Below, piece by piece: positions 6,788 to 15,108 of a stretch of 20,625 nt of DNA (positions are counted from its first letter, which is position 1; every line of letters starts with the position of its first letter). Source of the stretch: CAZTAK01 sp964611585. Its GTDB lineage: Bacteria; Pseudomonadota; Alphaproteobacteria; SHVP01. The notes below the pieces were generated by a model. It did no database searches and was not told the DNA's origin. It saw only the letters and a list, made by a program, of their open reading frames with translations. The stretch lies in the NCBI GenBank assembly GCA_964611585.1, contig CAZTAK010000050.1, positions 1-20,625 of the forward strand. The letters run 5' to 3'. A program made the translations under genes and the position numbers.

Positions 6788-7936
6788 TCAGCGCCGGGCA
6801 CCGGAAATCGAGGCCGGTTTCACCATCGCGTGCGCGGCGGTCCCCACCACTACCAGCAGGGCGCCGCCCACCAGAACGACCGCGAGCGCGCCTATTGGCA
6901 GGTCTCCGGCGGGGCCGCCAATCAAGAGCGACCGCAACCCGGCCAGGGTTTCGGACAATGGCAGCACATCATTGATCCAGGCGAACCACTCGGGTGCAGC
7001 CGCAACCGGCGACATGGCCCCGGCCGCCGGCGCCTGATAGAAGACAAGCGGCACCGCGACGATCAGCGCGAAGAATCCGAGAACGCTGAACAGGCCCATC
7101 AGAACCCAGGCCGCCGCCGTCCCGGCGAGCCACAGAAACAACCACGGCGCTATGAACCCGCCCCACACATCGGCGGCAAGCCCGACCACCAATACGCCGG
7201 CCAAGGTCGAGAGCCCCATCGAAACGACCGGCACGGCGAGACGAACCATACTTTGCGAGAAGTGATTGTCGCGGCGCAACGAACCGCGGGAGGCGATGAA
7301 CAGCATCAACGTCCCCACCATCGCCGCCAGCCAGGTCGGGAACAAGAGTACGAACGGCGCAAACAACCCGCGCGCTCCTTGCGCGGCGTGCAGAACCTCG
7401 TCGGCGACTGCGACCGGCGGCGGCGCATTCAGCACCGGCGGCCGCCCTTGCGCCAACGCTTGGCGAACCATCGTAACGGCGAGCGAAAAGTTGGCCTGAA
7501 TCATTGGCGGCACCGACTGACCGAATTGCGCTTCGGCAAGGCTGAGATGATCGGTGCGCAGAAACCGGACCTCGACCGGTTCGCCCGCCATGGCGCTGGT
7601 GCTGAAGTTTGCGGGAATCATTAGCACCATGCTGACCGTACCTTGGTCGAGGGCGGCGCGCGCGTCGTCTTCCGAATCGAGCGTTGCGCTACCGAACGGC
7701 AGACTCGTCTGCATACCGGTGAGAATCCTTTCGGAAATTATTACCTTGCCGAACGGAGCACTAAACTCTTCATCCTCGTTGACGATGCCCAGTATCATGG
7801 CGGCCGCGGCGTCGCCGGGTTCGACCGTCGAGGTCAGGTTGAAGAATGCAAAAACCAGCGCCACCAAGATGGGCGCAATAATCGCGCCCCGGAATGCGGG
7901 TTCGCGGCGGATTATGGCGAAAGTCGACTCGAACAT
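6788..7936 (-). CDS. YhgE/Pip-like (DUF3533-type) ABC-2-fold membrane protein
   Basis: The 382-residue protein has one N-terminal transmembrane helix (17-34), a soluble extracytoplasmic region of about 150 residues (35-188), then about five or six helices (from 191 to 370). The last segment includes PLSETLAGLRSLL before a final helix. This topology is that of the YhgE/Pip and DUF3533/SNG1 proteins, related to ABC-2 permeases but usually without a dedicated ATPase. Proposed roles include export or phage-infection factors; none is established here. AGGAGAGGGA eight bases before the ATG supports the start. It is divergent from the TauE gene, and no ABC ATPase lies next to it, so transport energised by ATP cannot be assumed. 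Confidence 0.82.
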   Translation of the reverse strand: MFESTFAIIRREPAFRGAIIAPILVALVFAFFNLTSTVEPGDAAAAMILGIVNEDEEFSAPFGKVIISERILTGMQTSLPFGSATLDSEDDARAALDQGTVSMVLMIPANFSTSAMAGEPVEVRFLRTDHLSLAEAQFGQSVPPMIQANFSLAVTMVRQALAQGRPPVLNAPPPVAVADEVLHAAQGARGLFAPFVLLFPTWLAAMVGTLMLFIASRGSLRRDNHFSQSMVRLAVPVVSMGLSTLAGVLVVGLAADVWGGFIAPWLFLWLAGTAAAWVLMGLFSVLGFFALIVAVPLVFYQAPAAGAMSPVAAAPEWFAWINDVLPLSETLAGLRSLLIGGPAGDLPIGALAVVLVGGALLVVVGTAAHAMVKPASISGARR

Positions 7937-8137
7937 GGTCGGATTCCCTCTCCTGGATCGGTGCCCACGGCAAGCCTAGACCAGCCGCCAATGCGGTGCC
8001 ACCTCGGCGGGCGAATTCCGGGCCGAGACTGCAAGACGTGATCTTGCGGCCGGTCGGTTGAACCACTGCCGCCGAGGGGTTTCCGGCACCGATCCGCGGG
8101 CTATAGTGCCGCCCCCGCCCGTCACCACCATCGCGCC

Positions 8138-8893
8138 ATGTTTTCCGATATCGGCACCGCAACCGTCCTCTTTGGCATCGCCGCTTTCCTTGTTAGCGGC
8201 ACCGTCAAGGGCGTTCTCGGGATCGGGTTACCGTTGATTCTGGTGCCGCTGCTGGCGACGGTGTTCGATCTCGCCACCGCCGTCACGCTGATGGTTGTGC
8301 CGGTACTGGCGTCGAACGGTTTGCAGGCTTGGCAGGGGCGGCGCTACGCGCTCGTTGCGGTACGGCGGTTTTGGCTGGTGATCGTGACGTTGATTCCGTT
8401 CACCGTGATGTCGGCGCAGTTTCTCGCCGGAATCGACATCGATACCGGCGTGCTGGTCTTGGGCCTGATCGTGATCGTGTTCGTGACGGTGCAAATTTTT
8501 CCGCTAAGGCTTCAAATCGAACCCGCCGCCGAACGCTGGCTGAATGCGCCCGTCGGCGCGCTTGCGGGATTGCTGGGCGGTGTCAGCAACCTGTTCGGAC
8601 CGGTCTTGATTATGTATCTCGTCGCCTTGAAACTGCCGAAGGACGATTTCGTCGGCAGCATCGCAATGTTTTTCAGCCTCGGGGCGTTCACGCTCTATTT
8701 CAGCCTGTTCGTCAACGGGCTGATTCAGATTGAAACCATCGTCGCCTCGGCCATTGGCGCGGTCCCGGTCATGGCCGGCGTCTGGGCGGGACGCGCCGTT
8801 CGCGACCGGGTGCCGCAGAAGACCTTCGAGCGATTGCTACTGCTCGTACTGTTGCTGATCGGGCTTAATCTGGTCCGCCGCGCCGTCCTGTAG
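8138..8893 (+). CDS. TauE/SafE (TSUP) family membrane transporter
   Basis: The 251-residue protein is almost entirely hydrophobic, with about seven or eight helices arranged as two similar halves. The first begins FLVSGTVKGVLGIGLPLILVP (17-37), the second GALAGLLGGVSNLFGPVLIMYL. The G-x(3)-G-x-G-x(4)-P pattern in each half is the TSUP signature. Family members export sulphite, sulphoacetate or other organosulphur anions; the substrate here is unknown and no sulphur-metabolism gene is adjacent. The ATG at 8138 is not preceded by a good Shine-Dalgarno sequence, but the protein starts as expected for the family. It is divergent from the YhgE/Pip-like gene and ends at TAG 8891-8893, just before a cluster of palindromes. 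Confidence 0.92.
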   Translation: MFSDIGTATVLFGIAAFLVSGTVKGVLGIGLPLILVPLLATVFDLATAVTLMVVPVLASNGLQAWQGRRYALVAVRRFWLVIVTLIPFTVMSAQFLAGIDIDTGVLVLGLIVIVFVTVQIFPLRLQIEPAAERWLNAPVGALAGLLGGVSNLFGPVLIMYLVALKLPKDDFVGSIAMFFSLGAFTLYFSLFVNGLIQIETIVASAIGAVPVMAGVWAGRAVRDRVPQKTFERLLLLVLLLIGLNLVRRAVL

Positions 8894-8905
8894 GCGCCTT
8901 GCGCG

Positions 8906-8951
8906 GCATTCGTCCAAGTGAAATCGCCTGCGGCGATCACTGAACGGATGC
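8906..8951. repeat. Long imperfect palindrome downstream of tauE-like gene
   Basis: The left arm 8906-8928 and right arm 8932-8951 form an imperfect hairpin with a three-base loop. The loop-proximal part (ATCGCC/GGCGAT) is perfect and the outer part pairs with two small bulges. It could be the terminator region of the upstream gene, or one unit of a dispersed intergenic repeat. No T tract follows on either strand. Confidence 0.6.
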
Positions 8952-8959
8952 GGCCTAAA

Positions 8960-9001
8960 GCAAATCCCGAGCCGGCGGAATCGCCGGCGACGACGATTTG
9001 C
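8960..9001. repeat. Second intergenic palindrome
   Basis: Outer arms GCAAATC (8960-8966) and GATTTGC (8995-9001) and inner arms GCCGGCG (8971-8977) and CGCCGGC (8982-8988) are perfectly complementary, separated by short unpaired segments. It follows the first palindrome by eight bases. No coding potential is seen in this gap. Confidence 0.65.
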
Positions 9002-9018
9002 GTTCTATGTCAAAGGGA

Positions 9019-9060
9019 TAGAGCTTTTCGCGTGAGCGTATGCGAACGGGAAAAGCTCTA
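9019..9060 (-). terminator. Terminator-like palindrome containing the amidase stop codon
   Basis: TAGAGCTTTTC (9019-9029) and GAAAAGCTCTA (9050-9060) are perfect 11-bp inverted repeats with a 20-base loop. On the minus strand the amidase stop codon TAG (9060-9058) forms the base of the stem. There is no clean T tract afterwards (TCCCTTTG), so intrinsic termination may be weak. The same TAGAGC arrangement occurs after the DUF1491 gene. Confidence 0.6.
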
Positions 9061-10440
9061 AAGAGGTGCGATCTGCCCGGCGAAGCCAGACGCAGTTTCG
9101 AACGCGCGTGCGGCGCGCAGCACGAGATCGTCCCGCCCGAATGACCCGACGATTTGCAATCCGACCGGCAGGCCGCTTTCGGTGAGGCCGCACGGCACGC
9201 TGATGGCCGGCTGACCGGTCATGTTGAAGGGATACGTAAAGCAAGTGGTTGCGGAAAAACCGTCGCCCGGTTCAGGCTCGGGCTCGCGGGTTCCGTGGAG
9301 ATAGGCGATAACGGGATTCGTAGGCGTCACCAGAATATCGTAGGTCTCGTGAAACGTCGCCATCTGCCTTGCAAGGCGCAAGCGTTGCTGGTGCGCGACT
9401 TGAACGTCGGCGCCGCTGACCGATTCGCCCTTTGCGATGACCGCGAGCATCGTTTCGTCGAGTTGGGCGCGGCGGTCGACCGTCATGCCGGCGGCAACTG
9501 CGGCGAGCGCGCTGCCGAGCAACGTGCGGTAGACCGGCATCATATTCTCGAACCCGGGGTCGATTTCGGTGATCCGGGCGCCCAGGCTTTCGAATGTTCG
9601 CACCGCCCGATCAACAACCTCTCGCACGACGGGTCGCGTGCCGGACTCGCCGAGCGTTGCGGAGTAGGCGATTTGCATACCGCGCACCTCTTCGCCGGTG
9701 CCGAGGTCCATTTGCGGAAGCTGTGCCGGTTCGCGACTGTCGGGCTGCATCATGACCGACAGCAAGAAGCCTGCATCGGCAGCACTGCGGGCGATGGGGC
9801 CGGCCGATGAGAGCGGCCAAAGCGAACTCGGCGGCCACGCCGCCACCCGCCCGGCCGATGGTTTCATACCGACAACGCCGCAATAGTTCGCGGGCTTGCG
9901 GCAACTTCCGCCACCGTCAGTGCCGATACTGAGGGGGCCCAATCCGGCCGCAACCGCCGCCGCCGATCCGCCACTCGAACCGCCGCAGGTAAGATCCACG
10001 TTCCACGGATTCGATGTGCGCCCGGTCAGCGGGCTTTCGGTAACGCCCTTGTGGCCGAACTCTGGTGTCGTGGTCTTGCCCAACAAGACCGCACCGCCTT
10101 CGCGCACATGCCGCACCGATGGCGCATCGAATTTTGAATCGCGATCCGGCATGGCTTTCGAACCGTGACGCGTCGGCCAGCCTTCGACATGCAGCAGGTC
10201 CTTGACCGAGACCGGCACGCCATCCAGCGGTCCGCGCGGCGCACCGACGTGCCAGCGTTGTTCGGATTCGCGCGCGGCGGCGAGAACTTCATCGGGCCGC
10301 AGAACGCAAAAACAGTTGAGCGCCGGTTCGTGCCTATCGATTCGGGTAAGAATGCTTTGTACCGCCTCCACCGGCGACAATGACCTGTCAGCGTAGCGTT
10401 GCGAGAGCTCGGTTGCCGAAATTTCAAAGAGCTCGGACAT
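9058..10440 (-). CDS. Amidase-signature family hydrolase (GatA-like)
   Basis: The 460-residue protein carries the complete amidase signature: Lys80 (GVPVSVKD), the cis-serine Ser155 in GGSSGGSAAA, and the nucleophile Ser179 in GTDGGGS, with the standard 24-residue spacing between the serines. Family members hydrolyse amides to carboxylate and ammonia or amine. GatA is the glutaminase subunit of the Glu-tRNA amidotransferase, but no gatB or gatC is adjacent, so a free amidase is more likely. CRKPA replaces the usual R-x-P-A form after the nucleophile. No signal peptide is seen, so it is cytoplasmic. The ribosome binding site AAGGG overlaps the stop codon of the upstream esterase gene (TGAAGGG), with 11 bases between the genes, which makes them one operon. 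Confidence 0.93.
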   Translation of the reverse strand: MSELFEISATELSQRYADRSLSPVEAVQSILTRIDRHEPALNCFCVLRPDEVLAAARESEQRWHVGAPRGPLDGVPVSVKDLLHVEGWPTRHGSKAMPDRDSKFDAPSVRHVREGGAVLLGKTTTPEFGHKGVTESPLTGRTSNPWNVDLTCGGSSGGSAAAVAAGLGPLSIGTDGGGSCRKPANYCGVVGMKPSAGRVAAWPPSSLWPLSSAGPIARSAADAGFLLSVMMQPDSREPAQLPQMDLGTGEEVRGMQIAYSATLGESGTRPVVREVVDRAVRTFESLGARITEIDPGFENMMPVYRTLLGSALAAVAAGMTVDRRAQLDETMLAVIAKGESVSGADVQVAHQQRLRLARQMATFHETYDILVTPTNPVIAYLHGTREPEPEPGDGFSATTCFTYPFNMTGQPAISVPCGLTESGLPVGLQIVGSFGRDDLVLRAARAFETASGFAGQIAPL

Positions 10441-10451
10441 CCCGCGGCCCT

Positions 10452-11393
10452 TCAGCGGGCGAAAGCTCCGCGGAGAGCGAGGGCGGCACGATCGAGGAAG
10501 GCGCGTCCCGAATCAATCGCGCCTGCCATCGATACGAATCCGTGAATCTGCGATTCGAAATCGACGTAATCGACCTCGACCCCGCCCTCGCGGAGCCGGG
10601 CGGCATAGGCCGCCCCTTCGTCGTGCAGCGGATCGTAGCCCGCGGTCGCAATCAACGCCGGCGGCAGGTTCGAAAAATCCTTGGCGCGCAACGGGGAAGC
10701 GCGAGGATCGTCGCGCTCGGCCGGGTCGTTGAGATAGCTGTCAATGAACCACGCCATCAGCTCGCGAGTGAGAAAAAAACCGTCGGCGCGCGACCGGTAG
10801 GACTCGGTTTCCTGGTACGTGTCGGTGACGGGGTAGACCAGCATTTGCAACCGTAATCCCGGGCCGCCCCGGTCTCGCGCCTGCTGCGCCACCACCGCCG
10901 CGAGATTGCCGCCGGCGCTGTCGCCGCCGATCGCAATGCGGTTTGCATCGCCGCCGATCTCGAACGCATGGGCGTGGACCCATTCCAGCACGGCGTAGCA
11001 ATCGTCACCTGCCGCCGGAAATCGTGCTTCGGGCGCGAGACGATACCCCGGATGGACGACCAGGCACTTTGCGCCGTCGGCGTAATAACGCGCCTCACGC
11101 AGATGGCTTTCCACATGGCCCAGCACCCAGCCGCCGCCGTGGTAATAGATCAGGATCGGCAACCGCCCCTCTCCGGCCCCTTGCGGACGCACGATTCGCG
11201 TATCGATCTCCCCTGCGGGGCCCGGGATGGCGACCGTTTCGATCGCCGCCACGTCTTTGGGCGCGACGCCGTAGGCCTCCGGGATCGCGTCGAGGGCCGC
11301 GCGCGCCTCGGCAAGCGGCAATTCGTTGAGCGCCGGGGCATCCGCTTCCTTCGCCTCATTCAGAATTGCCTGCGCTTGCGGATCAACACCCAT
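10452..11393 (-). CDS. Alpha/beta hydrolase, HSL family (Aes-like esterase)
   Basis: The 313-residue protein has all hallmarks of family IV (hormone-sensitive-lipase-like) esterases: the oxyanion motif HGGGW (85-89), the nucleophile elbow GDSAG with Ser159, catalytic Asp254 in YDPLHDEG and His284 in QIHGF. These enzymes cleave short acyl esters in the cytoplasm. The N-terminal 70 residues form the cap typical of the family. Start: ATG at 11393; a GAG-rich patch lies about nine bases upstream, with nothing stronger nearby. The stop overlaps the ribosome binding site of the amidase gene, so ester and amide hydrolysis are co-expressed. The natural substrate is unknown. Confidence 0.93.
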   Translation of the reverse strand: MGVDPQAQAILNEAKEADAPALNELPLAEARAALDAIPEAYGVAPKDVAAIETVAIPGPAGEIDTRIVRPQGAGEGRLPILIYYHGGGWVLGHVESHLREARYYADGAKCLVVHPGYRLAPEARFPAAGDDCYAVLEWVHAHAFEIGGDANRIAIGGDSAGGNLAAVVAQQARDRGGPGLRLQMLVYPVTDTYQETESYRSRADGFFLTRELMAWFIDSYLNDPAERDDPRASPLRAKDFSNLPPALIATAGYDPLHDEGAAYAARLREGGVEVDYVDFESQIHGFVSMAGAIDSGRAFLDRAALALRGAFAR

Positions 11394-11482
11394 CTGGTTC
11401 GCTCTTTTTGTGTACGACCGGTCACGGCGCGCGGCCGTCGGTTCGCAAGTCTAGCGCGCGCGGCCCGTCGACCCAAAACCCC

Positions 11483-11935
11483 TCAGGCGTCCCAGAGCCA
11501 GACCCGTTCGAGGCCGCCAACGATGTCGCGCACCCCGGTTCCGGCCGGCAGGAGCACAAGATGCGCCGCGCAGCGGCGGCAATCGGAACTGCCGAAGCCG
11601 GGCGCAGGCACCGATACGCCCGGAAGCGCCAGCGCCCGCGCAGCCAGCCGGCATTCCCGGCCCCGCGGTATCGCACAAACCGCCACGAGTTCCGCTTGAT
11701 GCCTCAACCGGTCGATGTGCCAGTGGAGCCGCCCGGGCGCACGCGCATGGCGCAATACCCGCGCCCTGAGCCCGCCGGGCCCCCAGGCGCTGCCGCAATA
11801 AAGATAGGTTCCGGCGGCCAGACGCCACGCCGCCCGACCCGGCCTCGACAATGCCAGCCCGCGGTCGAGCCGCAACGCCAGTCCGTAGGCGCCTGGTTGT
11901 CCCGGCAGGGCATCGAGTGCCGCAACCGGGTGCAT
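11483..11935 (-). CDS. Stand-alone DUF123 / GIY-YIG-related protein
   Basis: The 150-residue protein matches the DUF123 pattern, related to GIY-YIG nucleases and otherwise often fused to endonuclease III: GAYGL (15-19, the GIY counterpart), AGTYLYCGSA with GPGGL (41-55, the YIG counterpart), an arginine-rich helix with RH (62-63), HWHIDRL (71-77), and a C-terminal GFGSSDCRRCAAHL (113-126), whose two cysteines (119, 122) might bind a metal. It probably binds or nicks nucleic acid; activity is unproven. The ATG at 11935 lies 23 bases after the aapP stop, so it appears to be co-transcribed with the transporter. There is no obvious functional link to amino-acid uptake. Confidence 0.85.
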   Translation of the reverse strand: MHPVAALDALPGQPGAYGLALRLDRGLALSRPGRAAWRLAAGTYLYCGSAWGPGGLRARVLRHARAPGRLHWHIDRLRHQAELVAVCAIPRGRECRLAARALALPGVSVPAPGFGSSDCRRCAAHLVLLPAGTGVRDIVGGLERVWLWDA

Positions 11936-11958
11936 CGCGCCGAGTCCGCGCGTCCGCC

Positions 11959-12726
11959 TTAGAGAATCTGGCTCAGGAACAGTTGGGTGCGGTCCGACTG
12001 CGGATTGTTGAAAAACTCGTCAGGCGTGTTCTGTTCCACAATCTGACCCTCATCCATGAAAATCACCCGGTCGGCGACCTGCTTGGCAAACCCCATCTCG
12101 TGGGAGACGACCAGCATCGTCATGCCGGTTTCCGCCAGATCGACCATGACGTCGAGCACTTCCTTGATCATTTCCGGGTCGAGCGCCGAGGTGGGTTCGT
12201 CGAACAGCATGATGTTGGGCTGCATGCACAGGCTGCGGGCAATCGCCACGCGTTGCTGCTGGCCGCCCGACAATTGCCCGGGGTACTTGTCCGCCTGCTC
12301 GGGAATCTTGACGCGCTCGAGGTATTCGCGGGCAAGTTTCTCGGCTTCCTTCTTCGGCGTCTTGCGCACCCAGATCGGGGCCAGCGTGCAGTTTTCCAGC
12401 ACCGAAAGATGAGGAAACAGATTGAACTGCTGAAAGACGATGCCGATCTCGCGCCGGATCGCGTCGATATTCTTCAGGTCGTGAGTCAGTTCGGTTCCAT
12501 CGACGACGATTGTCCCTTGCTGGTGGTCTTCCAGCCGGTTGATGCAGCGGATCAGTGTGGATTTGCCGGACCCGGAGGGCCCGCAGATCACTATGCGTTC
12601 CTGGCGGGCTACCGTGAGGTCAATGTCGCGGAGGACGTGAAAGGGCCCGAACCACTTGTTGAGTCTATTGATCTCGATAATCGGACCGCCAATGGTGCGC
12701 CCGGAATCGCTTTTCGTTTCGGCCAT
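11959..12726 (-). CDS. aapP: General L-amino-acid ABC transporter, ATP-binding protein
   Basis: The 255-residue ATPase of the PAAT amino-acid importer family powers uptake through AapQ-AapM at the inner face of the membrane. Visible motifs are Walker A GPSGSGKST (49-57), the Q-loop (FQQF, 98-101), the ABC signature LSGGQ (152-156), Walker B IMLFDE (172-177), SALDP (D-loop) and the switch His209 in VSHE. Its length equals that of rhizobial AapP (about 257). The stop of aapM (TAG) is nine bases upstream and contributes to the ribosome binding site TAGGAG, indicating translational coupling. Gene order J-Q-M-P is the canonical one. Confidence 0.96.
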   Translation of the reverse strand: MAETKSDSGRTIGGPIIEINRLNKWFGPFHVLRDIDLTVARQERIVICGPSGSGKSTLIRCINRLEDHQQGTIVVDGTELTHDLKNIDAIRREIGIVFQQFNLFPHLSVLENCTLAPIWVRKTPKKEAEKLAREYLERVKIPEQADKYPGQLSGGQQQRVAIARSLCMQPNIMLFDEPTSALDPEMIKEVLDVMVDLAETGMTMLVVSHEMGFAKQVADRVIFMDEGQIVEQNTPDEFFNNPQSDRTQLFLSQIL

Positions 12727-12735
12727 CGCGCGCTC

Positions 12736-13845
12736 CTAATTCTGCGACGTGTCGAGCCGCTTTTCGAGGAAGTGCGAATAGCGCGACATCGAAAAACAGA
12801 CCGTAAAGAAGAACAGGGCAATGAAGACATAGGCCTCGGACGACAGTCCGAGCCACGCCGGGTTCGACACCATCGTGTTGCCGATATTCAGAATGTCGAA
12901 CAGGCCGATTACGATGACTAGCGTCGTATCCTTGAACAAGCCGATGAAGGTGTTGACGATACCCGGAATCGAAATCTTCAGGGCCTGCGGCAGAACGATA
13001 AGTCCCATCATCTTCCAGTAGCCGAGACCCAGCGCCTGCGCCGCTTCGTATTGCCCGCGCGGGATCGCCTGCAACCCGCCTCGGATCACTTCGGCCATGT
13101 AGGCCGACGCGAACGCGGTCACAACCACGATCACGCGGACGACAAGATCGAAACTCACCTTGGGCGGCATGAATATCGGCAGCAGGATGGCCGCCACGAA
13201 CAAAAGCGTAATTAGCGGGACACCGCGGAACACCTCGATGAAAATCACTGAAAGGATTCGCACGATCGGCAGGTTCGAGCGCCGCCCGAGCGCCAGAATG
13301 ATGCCGATCGGCAGCGAAAGGATAATGCCCGCCAGTCCCACCGTGATGTTCAGCATGAAGCCGCCGAACTTGTGGGTCGGCACCGACTCGAGCCCGAGGC
13401 CGCCGATCAGCAAAATGGTGGCAATCACCGGATAGGCGAGCGAGAACCAGCGCCCGTAGCGCGCCCCCGGCACCCTGTCGAATAACAGCGGCACCAGCGC
13501 AGGCACCAGCAGAATGATCGCCAGATTGACCCGCCACCTCTCCCCGGCCGGATAGAATCCGTACAGGAACTGATTGATTCGCTGATCGAGCCACGCCCAG
13601 CAAGCACCCTTGCTGGTGCAGGCGAAGCGGTCCTCGCCCGCGATGTCGGCGTCGAAAAATGCCCAGTCCAGGATCGAGGGAACGACCAGCCACACCAAGT
13701 AAAGCCCGATCAAGGTGAGGATGGTATTGAACCAGCCACCAAACAGGTTGGAACGCAGCCACCCCAATAACCCGGTGGTCGCGATCGGTGCCGCGCGTTC
13801 CGGCAGCAAATCGGCCTGGCTGCGATAAAAGGAATCCGCCATCAT
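12736..13845 (-). CDS. aapM: General L-amino-acid ABC transporter, permease AapM
   Basis: The 369-residue integral membrane subunit pairs with AapQ to form the translocation channel. Helices are visible at about 40-60, 105-122, 136-152 and several from 165 onwards. The EAA loop, the docking site for the ATPase, is EAAQALGLGYWKMMGLIVLP (268-287). A periplasmic segment near 65-100 has two cysteines (76, 82), as AapM proteins have a long first loop. The ATG at 13845 overlaps the aapQ stop (ATGA). A second ATG follows at once (13842) and lies at the better distance from GGAG, so initiation may occur there. The open frame extends further upstream into aapQ, but that part is not the gene. Confidence 0.95.
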   Translation of the reverse strand: MMADSFYRSQADLLPERAAPIATTGLLGWLRSNLFGGWFNTILTLIGLYLVWLVVPSILDWAFFDADIAGEDRFACTSKGACWAWLDQRINQFLYGFYPAGERWRVNLAIILLVPALVPLLFDRVPGARYGRWFSLAYPVIATILLIGGLGLESVPTHKFGGFMLNITVGLAGIILSLPIGIILALGRRSNLPIVRILSVIFIEVFRGVPLITLLFVAAILLPIFMPPKVSFDLVVRVIVVVTAFASAYMAEVIRGGLQAIPRGQYEAAQALGLGYWKMMGLIVLPQALKISIPGIVNTFIGLFKDTTLVIVIGLFDILNIGNTMVSNPAWLGLSSEAYVFIALFFFTVCFSMSRYSHFLEKRLDTSQN

Positions 13846-15017
13846 CGCTCCACCAGCGCAATGCGCTTGTTGTACCAGTTCATGAACGCGGAAGTGATGA
13901 GGCTGAGACTCAGGTACACGGCCATCCAGATCGCGACGACCTCGATCGCCTGGCCGCTCTGATTCAAAATGGTGCCGCCAATCGACACCAGATCCTGGTA
14001 GCCGATGGCAATCGCCAGCGACGAGTTCTTGGTCAGGTTCAGGAACTGGCTGGTTAGCGGCGGGATGATGACTCGCAACGCCTGGGGAATGATGATCTTG
14101 CGCATCGTCAGGTTGGGCCTGAGACCGAGCGAAAACGCGGCCTCGGTCTGGCCCTTGCTGACCGAACGAATTCCCGAGCGCACGATTTCCGATATGAACG
14201 CGCCGGTGTAGGTCGAAAGCGCAAACCACAACGCCACAAGTTCCGGCGTGATATTGAAACCACCCGCGAAATTGAACCGCCCCGGTACCGGCACGTTCCA
14301 ACTCACCGGCTGTCCGGTCAGGAAATAGACGATCAACGGCAATCCGACGATCAAGCCTAGGCCAACCCAGAACGAATGGAAGGCTTGACCCGTTGCCTCC
14401 TGGCGGCGCCGCGCCCAGCGCGCGACAAGGAAGGCCGCCACGACGCCGATCAGAAAGGAAACGAATAACAGTCCAAATCCGGGTTCCAGAATCGGCGCCG
14501 GTATCCGCACACCACGGTTGTTGAGAAACAACACATCACCGATCGACAAGCTGTCGCGAACCTTGGGCAGGCTCGTCAACACCCCCCACCAGAAAATGAT
14601 CTGCAACAGGACCGGAACGTTGCGCGTGATTTCGACATAGACGGTCACCATCCGCGAAACGACCCAGTTGTCCGAGAGGCGCAACACGCCGGCCACGAAG
14701 CCGATTACCGTCGCCGCAATAATCCCGAGTGCCGAGACCAGAATCGTGTTCAGTAGGCCGACGATCAGGGCGCGGCCGAAACTCGAAGTCGAGGTGTACT
14801 CGATCAGTCGCTGGTTGATATCGAAGAAGGCCGGGTCGCCGAGAAAGGCGAAACCCGCGTCGAGGCCGCGGGCTTCGAGATTGGCGAGCGTATTGGCGAT
14901 GACGAACGCGACGAACAAGGCCAGCCCGAGAACGGCGAGCAGTTGAAAGATCGCCGCGCGCGAACGCTCGTCCGTCCAGATGCGGCGGACCTCAAATCCG
15001 GTGTCGGTCGCCGCCAT
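13842..15017 (-). CDS. aapQ: General L-amino-acid ABC transporter, permease AapQ
   Basis: The 391-residue permease subunit has a first helix at about 24-42, helices at 84-110 and 125-147, and further helices at 180-200 and 218-234, then the conserved BPD-transport core with the EAA loop EAAFSLGLRPNLTMRKIIIP (292-311). Its size (about 400 in rhizobia) and pairing with AapM identify it. It transports a broad range of L-amino acids with AapJ as binding protein. The ATG at 15017 has no good Shine-Dalgarno sequence, and 91 bases with a hairpin separate it from aapJ, so expression is probably lower than that of the binding protein. The stop overlaps the aapM start by four bases. Confidence 0.95.
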   Translation of the reverse strand: MAATDTGFEVRRIWTDERSRAAIFQLLAVLGLALFVAFVIANTLANLEARGLDAGFAFLGDPAFFDINQRLIEYTSTSSFGRALIVGLLNTILVSALGIIAATVIGFVAGVLRLSDNWVVSRMVTVYVEITRNVPVLLQIIFWWGVLTSLPKVRDSLSIGDVLFLNNRGVRIPAPILEPGFGLLFVSFLIGVVAAFLVARWARRRQEATGQAFHSFWVGLGLIVGLPLIVYFLTGQPVSWNVPVPGRFNFAGGFNITPELVALWFALSTYTGAFISEIVRSGIRSVSKGQTEAAFSLGLRPNLTMRKIIIPQALRVIIPPLTSQFLNLTKNSSLAIAIGYQDLVSIGGTILNQSGQAIEVVAIWMAVYLSLSLITSAFMNWYNKRIALVER

Positions 15018-15062
15018 GTCCGGAATCGTTATTTAGAAAAGGGAACCGGGGAACCAAAAGAA

Positions 15063-15098
15063 GTCGGGCCCGCCCGCATCGAAACGGACGGGCCCGGC
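15063..15098 (-). terminator. Intercistronic hairpin with T-rich tail between aapJ and aapQ
   Basis: CGGGCCCGCCCG (15065-15076) and CGGACGGGCCCG (15085-15096) pair at 11 of 12 positions around an eight-base loop. On the minus strand the stem is followed by TTCTTTTGG. It lies just after the aapJ stop. Such structures partly terminate transcription or protect the upstream mRNA, giving much more binding protein than permease. Confidence 0.75.
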
Positions 15099-15108
15099 AC
15101 TTCCGGAA

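Noticed and set aside
11851..12921. A 356-codon plus-strand open frame opposite aapP
   Set aside because: The opposite strand encodes all ABC ATPase motifs; this frame is a shadow.
13846..14301. N-terminal extension of AapM into aapQ
   Set aside because: The reading frame is open, but the added part is an out-of-frame reading of aapQ; the ATGA overlap gives the natural start.
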